A DNA stretch of 64,000 nt from Limnomonas spitsbergensis (Eukaryota; Chlorophyta; Chlorophyceae; Chlamydomonadales). The stretch lies in assembly GCA_037349105.1 (NCBI GenBank), contig JAYJMM010000074.1, positions 186,001 through 250,000 on the forward strand. Reading direction: 5' to 3'. Positions 27,701 through 40,659 of this stretch are shown here, piece after piece. Below the pieces are notes generated by a model, which saw only the letters and a list, made by a program, of their open reading frames with translations, did not search any database and was not told the DNA's origin. The position numbers and the translations under genes are program-made. Each line of letters opens with the position of its first letter. The first letter of the stretch is position 1.

Positions 27701-30700
27701 TAGATCTCTGACTGTGTGGCTAGATCTCTGAATGTGTGACTAGATCTCTGACTGTGTGGATAGATCTCTGACTGTGTGGCTAGATCTCTGACTGTGTGGA
27801 TAGATCTCTGACTGTGTGGATAGATCTCTGACTTTGTGGATAGATCTCTGACTGTGTGGATAGATCTCTGAATGTGTGACTAGATCTCTGACTGTGTGGA
27901 TAGATCTCTGACTGTGTGGCTAGATCTCTGAATGTGTGACTAGATCTCTGACTGTGTGGCTAGATCTCTGAATTGGTGACTAGGTCTCTGCCGGTGTGGC
28001 TAGATCTCTGGATTGGTGACTAGATCTCTGACTGTGTGGCTAGATCTCTGAATTGGTGACTAGATCTCTGACTGTGTGGCTAGATCTCTGAATGTGTGAC
28101 TAGATTCTTGACTGGCAGGATCAAAGAAGGACGTCAGGACCTCCTCCTGTGAGACAGCAAACCCTATCCCCTACCAGATGGACTTTCATCTCATACTCTT
28201 CTGTCCCCTCTCCCCTTCCCCCTCCATACCACACCCCTCTACATAGACTGCCCTGAAGCTGAGCGACTCCAACTCCATGTACCATTGTACCCTCATTATT
28301 GCCCCCCTCCACCCCACACACCCTCTGCATAGACTGCCCTGAAGCTGAGCGACTCCAACTCCATGGACATCAGCGAGCAGGCATTCCTCAACCTGCACCA
28401 GATCAGCCGCACGCCCCGCGGCCAGATGGTGCACTCGGACCCCGGCAGGCACCTCTTCGACACCTCCATGTTCCGCCTGGTCTGGGGCCCGGCGGTGCAC
28501 GCCATGTGCAGTATAGTGGACAACGCCAGCAGCGAGGCCATGCTCAACTCTGCGCTCTCGGGGCTGGAGGTGTGTGTGTGTGTGTGGGGGGGGTCATGTT
28601 TACCCGGTGGAAGGGCTGGCTCGCGTGTTTCTTAGTGTAGGAAGGGGCTGGAAGTGTGTTATATTGCCATATGACCGCAAGGACGTCGCCTCTTGGCTCC
28701 CTGACCCCTTGCACCCCTGAGTCTTCCGGCGGGTGCGTCCAGCCCAAGGGCTGCAAGTAGTTCGATGAAGCCATGAAACCATTGTGTCTCGCATTTATTT
28801 TCCATGTTTCAAATATTCAGGGAAACGTCCACACTCGAAAGTCTACGGAGCCCTTCTTTAGAAGGAGGCTTTGCGTGGTGCCTTTTTTTCCTCAGTCACC
28901 ACACCTGGAAGGCCGCTGCAGCAAGGGTCTACAGCGGGGCCTGGGAACTGACCGGTTTCGCCGGGCACTTTTTTTCGGCCGGCCGGTTTGTAGACTGCAG
29001 CGGCTGCAGGCGCTCAGCAGGTCTATCTCGTGCTGTGATTTTGAAACATTCAGCTGCAGGGAATTAAAAAGGGAAGGGGAAAAAGCCTTGAATGCCCCCA
29101 ATTTTAAACCCTGCAGCATGTGGCTAACTAAAATTGCCGCCCATATCACAACATGCCACGACCTACAAGAAGTTAAGGTCAACATTTGAAAACCCCAGAG
29201 CAACACAGACACACTCTGTTATCCGCTTTCCCCCGCAGACTGCTGCTCACATCGCCATGTGCCACGCCCTAGAGGACGTCGCCGACAGCATCGTGGTCAA
29301 CCTGTCCAAGATCCCCGGGGCAGTGGCGCACGTGCAGGGAGCGCGGCCAGAGGTTGTGTTCGGTCGCGCCATCAAGATGAGGGCGGTGACGCGGACCATC
29401 TCCAACATTGCGATCAAGTGAGGGGTGCCTACTGGGAGGGAGAGAGGGTGCTGGAGGCTGAGGGAGGGGGGGAGGGGGTAGCTGGGGGCGGCTGAGGTGG
29501 ACGGGGCGTGCCAGTAAGGTGAGGGCGGTGACGCGGACCATCTCCAACATCGCGATCAAGTGAGGGGTGTCTACTGGGAGGGAGAGAGGGTGCTGGAGGC
29601 TGAGGGAGGGGGGGAGGGGGTAGCTGGGGGCGGCTGAGGGGGACGGGGCGTGCCAGTAAGGTGAGGGCTGTGTCGCGGAGAGGGAGGGAAGGAGGCAGAG
29701 GGAGGACAGCTTGGGGGTGACAGAGGGGCTCGTTGCACCATCAAGAGAAAGGCTGTGACGTGGACCATCTCGAGGACGAGAGGGAGGGTGTTAGGAGGGG
29801 GTGGGTGTTCTTAGTAAGGGTCAGGTAAGGGAGAGGGAGGGAGGGAGAGGGCCGCAGGTGGCTCTACTAGTTCCGCTAAGCCTGATTCGGGGCGCAGGTG
29901 GCTCTACTAGTTCCGCTAAGCCTGATTCGGGGCGCAGGTGGCTCTACTAGTTCCGCTAAGCCTGATTTGGGGCGCAGGTGGCTCTACTAGTTCCGCTAAG
30001 CCTGATTCGGGGCGCAGGTGGCTCTACTAGTTCAGCTAAGCCTGATTCGGGGCGCAGGTGGTTCTACTAGTTCCGCTAAGCCTGATTCGGGGCGCAGGTG
30101 GCTCTACTAGTTCCGCTAAGCCTGATTTGGGGCGCAGGTGGCTCTACTAGTTCAGCTAAGCCTGATTCGGGGCACAGGTGGTTCTACTAGTTCCGCTAAG
30201 CCTGATTCGGGGCGCAGGTGGCTCTACTAGTTCCGCTAAGCCTGATTCGGGCCGCAGGTGGCTCTACTAGTTCCGCTAAGCCTGATTCGGGGCGCAGGTG
30301 GCTCTACTAGTTCCGCTAAGCCTGATTCGGGGCGCAGGTGGTTCTACTAGTTCCGCTAAGCCTGATTCGGGGCGCAGGTGGCTCTACTAGTTCCGCTAAG
30401 CCTGATTCGGGCCGCAGGTGGCTCTACTAGTTCCGCTAAGCCTGATTCGGGGCGCAGGTGGCTCTACTAGTTCCGCTAAGCCTGATTCGGGGCGCAGGTG
30501 GCTCTACTAGTTCCGCTAAGCCTGATTCGGGGCGCAGGTGGCTCTACTAGTTCCGCTAAGCCTGATTCGGGGCGCAGGTGGCTCTACTAGTTCCGCTAAG
30601 CCTGATTCGGGGCGCAGGTGGCTCTACTAGTTCCGCTAAGCCTGATTCGGGGCGCAGGTGGCTCTACTAGTTCCGCTAAGCCTGATTCGGGGCGCAGGTG

Positions 30701-33700
30701 GCTCTACTAGTTCCGCTAAGCCTGATTCGGGGCGCAGGTGGCTCTACTAGTTCCGCTAAGCCTGATTCGGGGCGCAGGTGGCTCTACTAGTTCCGCTAAG
30801 CCTGATTCGGGGCGCAGGTGGCTCTACTAGTTCCGCTAAGCCTGATTTGGGGCGCAGGTGGCTCTACTAGTTCAGCTAAGCCTGATTCGGGGCGCAGGTG
30901 GTTCTACTAGTTCCGCTAAGCCTAATTCGGGTCGCAGGTGGCTTTACTAGTTCCGCTAAGCCTGATTCGGGGCGCAGGTGGCTCTACTAGTTCCGCTAAG
31001 CCTGATTCGGGGCGCAGGTGGTTCTACTAGTTCCGCTAAGCCTGATTCGGGGCGCAGGTGGCTCTACTAGTTCTGCTAAGCCTGATTCGGGCCGCAGGTG
31101 GCTCTACTAGTTCCGCTAAGCCTGATTTGGGGCGCAGGTGGCTCTACTAGTTCCGCTAAGCCTGATTCGGGGCGCAGGTGGTTCTACTAGTTCCGCTAAG
31201 CCTAATTCGGGTCGCAGGTGGCTCTACTAGTTCCGCTAAGCCTGATTCGGGGCGCAGGTGGCTCTACTAGTTCCGCTAAGCCTGATTCGGGGCGCATGTG
31301 GCTTTACTAGTTCCGCTAAGCCTGATTCGGGGCGCAGGTGGCTCTACTAGTTCCGCTAAGCCTGATTCGGGGCGCAGGTGGCTCTACTAGTTCCGCTAAG
31401 CCTGATTCGGGGTGCAGGTGGTTCTACTAGTTCCGCTAAGCCTAATTCGGGTCGCAGGTGGCTCTACTAGTTCCGCTAAGCCTGATTCGGGGCGCAGGTG
31501 GCTCTACTAGTTCTGCCAAGCCTGATTCGGGGCGCAGGTGGCTCTACTAGTTCCGCTAAGCCTGATTCGGGGCGCAGGTGGCTCTACTAGTTCCGCTAAG
31601 CCTGATTCGGGGCGCAGGTGGCTCTACTAGTTCCGCTAAGCCTGATTCGGGGCGCAGGTGGCTCTACTAGTTCCGCTAAGCCTGATTCGGGGCGCAGGTG
31701 GCTCTACTAGTTCCGCTAAGCCTGATTCGGGCCGCAGGTGGCTCTACTAGTTCCGCTAAGCCTGATTTGGGGCGCAGGTGGCTCTACTAGTTCAGCTAAG
31801 CCTGATTCGGGGCGCAGGTGGTTCTACTAGTTCCGCTAAGCCTAATTCGGGTCGCAGGTGGCTTTACTAGTTCCGCTAAGCCTGATTCGGGGCGCAGGTG
31901 GCTCTACTAGTTCCGCTAAGCCTGATTCGGGGCGCAGGTGGTTCTACTAGTTCCGCTAAGCCTGATTCGGGGCGCAGGTGGCTCTACTAGTTCTGCTAAG
32001 CCTGATTCGGGCCGCAGGTGGCTCTACTAGTTCCGCTAAGCCTGATTTGGGGCGCAGGTGGCTCTACTAGTTCCGCTAAGCCTGATTCGGGGCGCAGGTG
32101 GTTCTACTAGTTCCGCTAAGCCTAATTCGGGTCGCAGGTGGCTCTACTAGTTCCGCTAAGCCTGATTCGGGGCGCAGGTGGCTCTACTAGTTCCGCTAAG
32201 CCTGATTCGGGGCGCATGTGGCTTTACTAGTTCCGCTAAGCCTGATTCGGGGCGCAGGTGGCTCTACTAGTTCCGCTAAGCCTGATTCGGGGCGCAGGTG
32301 GCTCTACTAGTTCCGCTAAGCCTGATTCGGGGTGCAGGTGGTTCTACTAGTTCCGCTAAGCCTAATTCGGGTCGCAGGTGGCTCTACTAGTTCCGCTAAG
32401 CCTGATTCGGGGCGCAGGTGGCTCTACTAGTTCTGCCAAGCCTGATTCGGGGCGCAGGTGGCTCTACTAGTTCCGCTAAGCCTGATTCGGGGCGCAGGTG
32501 GCTCTACTAGTTCCGCTAAGCCTGATTCGGGGCGCAGGTGGCTCTACTAGTTCCGCTAAGCCTGATTCGGGGCGCAGGTGGCTCTACTAGTTCCGCTAAG
32601 CCTGATTCGGGGCGCAGGTGGCTCTACTAGTTCCGCTAAGCCTGATTCGGGCCGCAGGTGGCTCTACTAGTTCCGCTAAGCCTGATTTGGGGCGCAGGTG
32701 GCTCTACTAGTTCAGCTAAGCCTGATTCGGGGCGCAGGTGGTTCTACTAGTTCCGCTAAGCCTAATTCGGGTCGCAGGTGGCTTTACTAGTTCCGCTAAG
32801 CCTGATTCGGGGCGCAGGTGGCTCTACTAGTTCCGCTAAGCCTGATTCGGGGCGCAGGTGGTTCTACTAGTTCCGCTAAGCCTGATTCGGGGCGCAGGTG
32901 GCTCTACTAGTTCTGCTAAGCCTGATTCGGGCCGCAGGTGGCTCTACTAGTTCCGCTAAGCCTGATTTGGGGCGCAGGTGGCTCTACTAGTTCCGCTAAG
33001 CCTGATTCGGGGCGCAGGTGGTTCTACTAGTTCCGCTAAGCCTAATTCGGGTCGCAGGTGGCTCTACTAGTTCCGCTAAGCCTGATTCGGGGCGCAGGTG
33101 GCTCTACTAGTTCTGCTAAGCCTGATTCGGGGCGCAGGTGGTTCTACTAGTTCCGCTAAGCCTAATTCGGGTCGCAGGTGGCTCTACTAGTTCCGCTAAG
33201 CCTGATTCGGGGCGCAGGTGGCTCTACTAGTTCCGCCAAGCCTGATTCGGGGCGCATGTGGCTTTACTAGTTCCGCTAAGCCTGATTCGGGGCGCAGGTG
33301 GCTCTACTAGTTCCGCTAAGCCTGATTCGGGGCGCAGGTGGCTCTACTAGTTCCGCTAAGCCTGATTCGGGGTGCAGGTGGTTCTACTAGTTCCGCTAAG
33401 CCTGATTCGGGGCGCAGGTGGCTCTACTAGTTCCGCTAAGCCTGATTCGGGGCGCAGGTGGCTCTACTAGTTCCGCTAAGCCTGATTCGGGGCGCTTTTC
33501 TCGTCACAGATGTACCCGGGAGCCATGCAAGTGATCCTGGCTTCTCAAATATCTTCATAACATCAATTGGATATTATGCAGTATAAGCCAGGGGGGTGTC
33601 GGGGGACGGGTCCGACCCCCCTAGTGACAGGCCCTTTTAGAGGGGCGCAGGCGGCTCTTCTACGAGTTGCAAAAAAAAACTGAAAAAATCATGGGGCTGA

Positions 33701-36700
33701 GATATATCATTACTGAGGGAGGGTAACTTGGGGACACAAGCTCGGCCGCACCATCGAGTCGAGGGCAGTGATGAGGACCGTGATGAGGGCCGCTTTCCGC
33801 ACATGTTGACTTGTAACCGCCGCGTTGTGCACATGTTGACTCGTAACCACCGCTGTAACCCCCAATGCGACCCCCTGTTTTGTAACCGCTGCTGTAACCC
33901 CCACCGTGACCCCCTGTTTTGTAACCGCTGTCGTAACCCCCACCGTGCTCCCCTGCTGCAGGTATGAGGACTGCATGCAAGCGGGGCTGGACCGACGCCC
34001 CTGAATTCAATTTGGGAACACCATGTTGACCTGCAGCTCCCATGAGGTCATGAGGTAGCCCATACTGTTTTGTAACTCCTGTTGTATCCCCCACCGTGAC
34101 CCCCTGTTTTGTAACCGCTGTCGTAACCCCCACCGTGCTCCCCTGCTGCAGGTATGGGGACTGCATGCAAGCGGGCTGGACCAATGTGATGGACTTGGTG
34201 GTCTGCTTCTACCGCATGCAGATGCTGCCGGAGAGCTTTGCGAAAGCGCTGATCGGGGATGGAGATGTGAGCAGGGGTGTGGGGGGGGGTCCTGGTCTAG
34301 GTCGGGGGTATGGAGTTGTGAGCGGGGGGTCGTGGTCTCGGGGTTCTTGTTCGGGGGTGAGGAGTTGTGAGCTCATTGAAACGGGGGGGGGGGGGGGATT
34401 TCGGTGCCAGGGGGATGGCGCACAGTATAGTAGCAGGGGTCATGCTGTCAAGCTGGATTTAGGGACTACTTGTAGGCATTTTAATATGTGTTGATTCATA
34501 TATGCGGATCTGGAGTACCTGAATGCGAGGGGGGGGGGTAGACCGTCTGGTCTAATGCACCTCGTTTTTGTCTGAAGGTGAGGAGGCGCGCTGTCCCGTG
34601 CAGCGGCGAAGGTGTGTGGGTTCAGCCTGCCAGATTGACCCGCCCCCCTCCAAACAAACTTTCACAGCTAGAGGAATTGACCCCCTTGGTATTGAAAGCC
34701 CTGGGTTACAAGGTAGGGGGGCCCTCTGCCCCCATTCTGATCTGATTTCTATGTCTACACCAGCCAGCCTCCATGTTAGATCCTTTTAGAATCGACCCTG
34801 GAAGTCGCGCCTGTTGCTTCACCATTTCTTAATGGTATTCAACATACTAAGTGTGTGCAACAATATTATGTAATAAAAAATGATTGCTGACTGATGCAGT
34901 AGCAGTGAGCCATGGGGAGGCGGTCTTGTGGCATATAGCCTGAAAGAGGGAGAGGGGCATGGGGTTTATTTAAAATCCCGCCAAGCGCTCATCTTTGAAA
35001 CGTCGCGGCGCACTGATATCCCCTTCACTCCCGTTCTGATGTGTAGGGGGGTCTGACTGCCAAGCCCGGCGAGGAGGCGCCCAGCCTCAAGGCACGGCGG
35101 GCGCTGGCGAAGGCACTGGCAGCACCCGGGCGCTCCATCTTCCACAGCCTTACCACGGTAAGCGGTCAGCAGTGCGTGGGATAACGGTAGGCCTAGCAAG
35201 ACAGTCCATAGCTGGCGAATGCACTGGCAGCACCCGGGCGCTCCATCTTCCACAGCCTCACCACGGTTAGCTATCAGCAGTGCGGTGGGACATGGGTAGG
35301 CCTAGCAGTGTAGATGTCAGCGATTCGACTCAGTTGGACAAGGCGTCAACATTGGGCTATGGCTAAGAATGGGGAGATAAAGTGAAGCGTGGACGCATTG
35401 GAGGGGTCTGGTTCGATTGAAGATGATTTGTTGATTGTCGATAGCTTAGTTGACGGTCAGGAGGTTCGAATTTGGGTCAAATGATGTCCGGATGGCAGAG
35501 GGTTGGAGACGCGGAGGAGGAGTGGATTTTACCCTGAGAGGAGGCGGAGGTTGAGTATCTGGGAGTCTTTAAACAACTTGTGTATCGCGTGTGTGTGTGG
35601 GGGGGGTAACTGGGTATGTTTTGTCATTTGTTTCTCATTTGGGCTGAATCCCTCCTGACCGCAGAGTCTGAACCCTAAACCCTCCTGGTCGCAGATATGT
35701 AACCCTAAACCCTCTTGGTCGCAGATCCAAAATTTTCAACCCTTAACCCTATTGGCCGCAGATCCTGAACCCTAAACCCTCAACCTTGTGGGCCGCAGAT
35801 TTTGAACCCTAAACCCTAAACCCTCTTGGCCGCAGATCCTGAACCATAAACCCGAAACCCTCTTGGCTGCAGATCCTGAACTCTAAACCCTACACCCTCT
35901 TTGTCACAGATCCTGAACCATTAACCCTAAAAACCCTTGGCTGCAGGTCTTGAACTCTAAACCCTAAACCCCCTTGACCGCAGATCCTGAACTATAAACC
36001 CTAAACCCCCTTGGCTGCAGATCTTGAACTCTAAACCCTAAACCCCTTGGCCGCAGATCCTTGCGATAAGCGAGGCGCCCGAGAGCGCCATGACTGATGC
36101 TGAGAAGCGGCTGGCGGCGGTGACGGAGCAGGCGCTGACGCACAGCAGGTTTGAAGACATCTTCATTGACTCCAAGTTCCTCAAGCAGGGTGAGAGAGTC
36201 TGACAGGCGTCACATTGTTGGAGAATTATGTAGTCAAGTGTGGACCCCTGTGTGATAAATGGGAGTGTGAACCCCTGTATGATAAATGGGAGTGTGGACC
36301 CCTGTGTGATAAATGGGAGTGTGGACCCCTGTATGATAAATGGGAGTGTGGACCCCTCTGTGATAAATGGGAGTGTGGACCCCTCTGTGATAAATGGGAG
36401 TGTGGACCCCTCTCTCTTGTAAGGGCACACCGTCTAGGTTAACATCCTTTGCTTACATACCCTACCGCCGCCTCCCTGCCTCCTGCACCTCATCACAGAG
36501 TGGCTGGGCCCCTGTAAGGGCAAACCGTCTAGATTAATATCCATAGCTGAAAGTAATACCTGCCTCCCTGCCTCTGCGCCTCCCTGCTCCCTGCACCTCA
36601 TCGCAGAGTCGCTGGTCTACCTAGTGAAGGCCATCATCTGGGCCTCCGGCCCCATCCCCCGCGGGGGCAGCGCCAGCAGCGGCGGCGGCAACGGCAACTG

Positions 36701-39700
36701 GGATGTCGCGGAGCTCTGCCTGGAGCTGCTCTTCACGGTGCTGCTCCGGAACCGAGACAGGATCAGCCTGCTGTGGCCGAGGATCTACGAGCACTTCCAC
36801 GTGCGTGATCCAGAGCTGTGGGGACGAAGGGTTTCGGGTTCAGCTGTGGGGTGAGGGTTAGGGGTGTAGGGTTTAGGACCCTGAACCCAGAGAGCTGTGA
36901 ACACTGTCCGAGGGGGAAAAGGGGCTGCGGGGGGTAAGCGTCACAGACAAGATACAACGCGGGGAGGAGCATGGTGGGAGAGTCGTATATACCCCGCTGA
37001 TGTGCTGCCCTTCTCTCCTCTCCTGCCTGCCCTTCTCTCCTCTCCTGCCTGCCCTGCACCCTCTCCTGCCTGCCCTGCACCCTCTCCTGCCTGCCCTGCA
37101 CAGCCTGTGTGTGTGCAGGGCAGGCAGGAGAGGGTGCAGGGCAGGCACCCTCTCCTGCCCTGCACCTGGAGAGGGTGCAGGGCAGGAGAGGGTGCCTGCC
37201 CTGCACCCTCTCCTGCCTGCCTGCACCTGGCCGGCAGGCACCCTCCAGGTGCAGGATGGCAGGCACCCTCCTGTGTACCTGCCCGCCGAAGCAGCCAGTA
37301 ACTAAGCTGCTTTGCTGCACCCCTCCCATCTAATAACAACAAGCATCCCGCATATCCACACCGAACCAGGAACGTGGCAACACCTTTTCGAAAAAATCCC
37401 ATTCGGGAAGGTCGGGATGCAAGTACCCACTTGGTCCCCCCTCCTAGCTTGGCACTGTTCACATGTACTTGGGTTTACAGTACCCACCCGCCCAGCCACC
37501 TACCCGCCTCTGTGCATTTTCAGCTGCTTAAGTGTTGTTTGTGAACCTCGCTCACCCGTTGGCATCCTCTTTGCCCGTCCGCCCACCCGCCCGCCCTCCA
37601 CAGCCGATATCAAGCTGTGTTGGTGGCTGCTCACTTCTGACCCCCTTGACGACCTCTCTTTTTCACCCCCCTCCGCCGCCCGCTTGCCTAAGTCCATCTT
37701 CAGATGTCTTGCTACATGGTGAATGAACACCTCCCCCCCCCCTTGACGCCTTCCTCCCCCCCCTCCCCTCCGCCCGCCTGCTAAATGGTGAATGAACACC
37801 TCCCCCCCCCCCCTTGACGCCTTCCTCCCCCCCCCCCCTCCCCTCCGCCCGCCTGCTAAATGGTGAATGAACACCTCCCCCCCCCTTGACGCCTTCCTCC
37901 CTCCCCCCCTCCCCTCCGCCCGCCTGCTAAATGGTGAATGAACACCTCCCCCCCTAACCCCCCCCCCCCATCCCCTACGCCTGCCTGCTGCAGTCCATCT
38001 TCAGCAACAGCCGGGATGTGGATGCAGCCCTGGTGCAGAAGGCCATCATGGCCATGCTCAGGCTGTGCCAGCGACTGCTTCCCTACAAGACGGACATCTC
38101 AGAGCCGCTCATGAAGGGTGAGGGGGCGGTTTTGATATGTTTGGTCATGGCCTTTGGGGATTAGCAGGTTTTCGAAGGTCAGGTTAAGGGTTCGGTAGGT
38201 TTTCCATGGTCTGGATGAGAGTCAGGTAGGGTTTTGAAGGTCAGGTTGAGATAAATTCTGGTTTTGAAGGACAGTTTGTGGGTTAGGTAAGTGTTCCAAA
38301 GGTCAGGTTGTGGTTCAGGTAGGGTTTCATTGGTCAGGTGTTGGGTTTGGTTTCAAAGGAGGGTCCCTCCTCTCTCCCTCCTCTCTCCCCCTCCTCTCTC
38401 CCTCCTCTCCCCCTCCTCTCCCCCTCCTCTCTCCCTCCTCTCTCCCCCTCCTCTCTCCCCCTCCTCTCTCCCTCCTCTCTCCCTCCTCTCTCTCCCTCCT
38501 CTCTCCCCCTCCTCTCCCCCTCCTCTCTCCCTCCTCTCTCCCTCCTCTCTCCCCCTCCTCTCTCCCTCCTCTCTCTCCCTCCTCTCTCCCTCCTCTCTCT
38601 CCCTCCTCTCTCTCCCTCCTCTCTCTCCCTCCTCTCTCCCTCCTCTCTCTCCCTCCTTTCCCCTCCTCTCTCCCCCTCCTCTCTCCCTCCTCTCTCTCCC
38701 TCCTCTCCCCCTCCTCTCTCCCTCCTCTCTCTCCCTCCTTTCCCCTCCGCTCTACCCCTCCTCTCTCCTTCTCCTGCACCCCCCTCCCTCCCTCCCTCCC
38801 TTCCTCCCCTCCAACCCCTTCCTATCCCCCTTCGTCCCCCTAACCTCCCTCTCCCACGTCCCCTGTACCTCCCCCCCTCCCTGCCCCCCCTTTGTCCCCC
38901 TAACCTCCCTCCCACACCTGCCCTGTACCTCCCCCCCCCCCTGTCCCTCCCTGCCCCCCCCCCATCCTTTGTCCCCCTAACTTCCCTCCCCCACCTGCCC
39001 TGTACCTCCCCCCTCCCTGCCCCCATCCCCATCCCTTTGTCCCCCTAACCTCCCTCCCACACCTTCCCTGTACCTCCCCCCCTCAATGCCCCCCCCCCCA
39101 TCCTTTGTCCCCCTAACTTCCCCTCCCCTGTACATCCCTTCCTCCCCCTTCAGGCATCCAGCTTGTGTCTCTGGTCGACGAACAAGTGGCCAGTGACATG
39201 GCCGCCACCATCGCTGCCGAGGTAAGAAGGCAGGAGGAGCAGGGGGGCTGCAGGAACTTGAGGGACGGGGCAGCACGAGCAGGGGGCAGCTGGGATTTTA
39301 GGGAGGGGGCAGCAGGAGCAGGGGGACAGCTGGGATTTTAGGGAGGGGGTAGCAGGAGCAGGGGGACAGCTGGGATTTTAGGGAGGGGGCAGCAGGAGCA
39401 GGGGGACAGCTGGGATTTTAGGGGAGGGGGCATCAGGAGCAGGGGGGCAGCTGTGATTTTAGGGGAGGGGCAGCAGGAGCAGGGAGACAGCAGGAGCAGG
39501 GGGGCAGCTGGGATTTTAGGGGAGGGGGCAGCAGGAGCAGGGGGACAGCTGGGATTTTAGGGGGGGGGGGGGCAGGAGCAGGAGACAGCTGGGATTTTAG
39601 GGAGGGGGCGGCAGGAGCAGGGGGACAGCTGGGATCTTAGGGGGGGGGGGCAGCAGGAGCAGGGGGACAGCTGGGATTTTAGGGGGGGGGGGCAGGAGCA

Positions 39701-40622
39701 GGGGGACAGCTGGGATCTTAGGGGGGGGGGGCAGCAGGAGCAGGGGGACAGCTGGGATTTTAGGGGGGGGGGGCAGGGATTTGAGGGTTCGGGTTCAGGT
39801 CCAACGTGGCCATGCAAGGCTGCCACCATTGCTGCTGAGGCGAGGGTGGTGGCACTACCTCCACCTACTTGAAAACAGCCTCGGTGCTCACCCTTGTGGG
39901 ACACAGATGCGCCCTACATCCAGGACCTGACAGTGGAGGTACCCCCTGCCCCTCATCCTCACCCTCTCACTATCTCGCTCTGTCGCCCAGGTGTGGAATG
40001 GAGATGCGCCCTACATCCAGCTCCGGCCAGTCGAGTGACCCCCTGCCCCTGTCCCCCCACCCTCACCCTCTGCCTGATGCCCAGGTGTTGAAAGGAGCTG
40101 CGCCCTACATCCAGCACCAGCCAGTCGAGTGCCCCTCTGCCCCCCCCCCCCCTCACCGTCTCTTTCTGATGCCCAGGTGCTCAACCTGCTCAAAGGAGCC
40201 GCGCCCTACATCCAGCACCACCCGGTATGGGTCTCTATATGCGGTCTGCTGAAGATCATCCAATATGACCCGGCCTCCTTCCCAGTCTGTGTCGAGACCA
40301 TGGCATGGTGAGAGGGGGAGGAGAGGGGGGATCACATGACAGGATGAGGGGGTAGTGTGGGGGGGCGTAGGGGTGGGGGGCGTTTCTTGCAGTGCTGTCA
40401 TGGGTTGTTGATAACATCGCAGCAATTGTTGTAAATAGTTCGAGACATGCCGCTGCTCTTCCCTCATCCTTCTTCACCCACCCGCCCCGCCCGGCCCTGT
40501 ATCCTCCCGCTCACTCGCGGACGCCCCTCATCATTTTCCTCACCCCCTTCCCCGCTCACTCCTGTCCCGCACAACCCTGCCCTCACCCACCTGCCTTGGC
40601 CCCCGCCCCCGCCCCGCCCACC

Positions 40623-40659
<37 letters not shown>

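Noticed and set aside
29850..33495. CRISPR-like array of 40-bp repeats
   Set aside because: Units are contiguous with no unique spacers, in a eukaryotic intron; an ordinary satellite.
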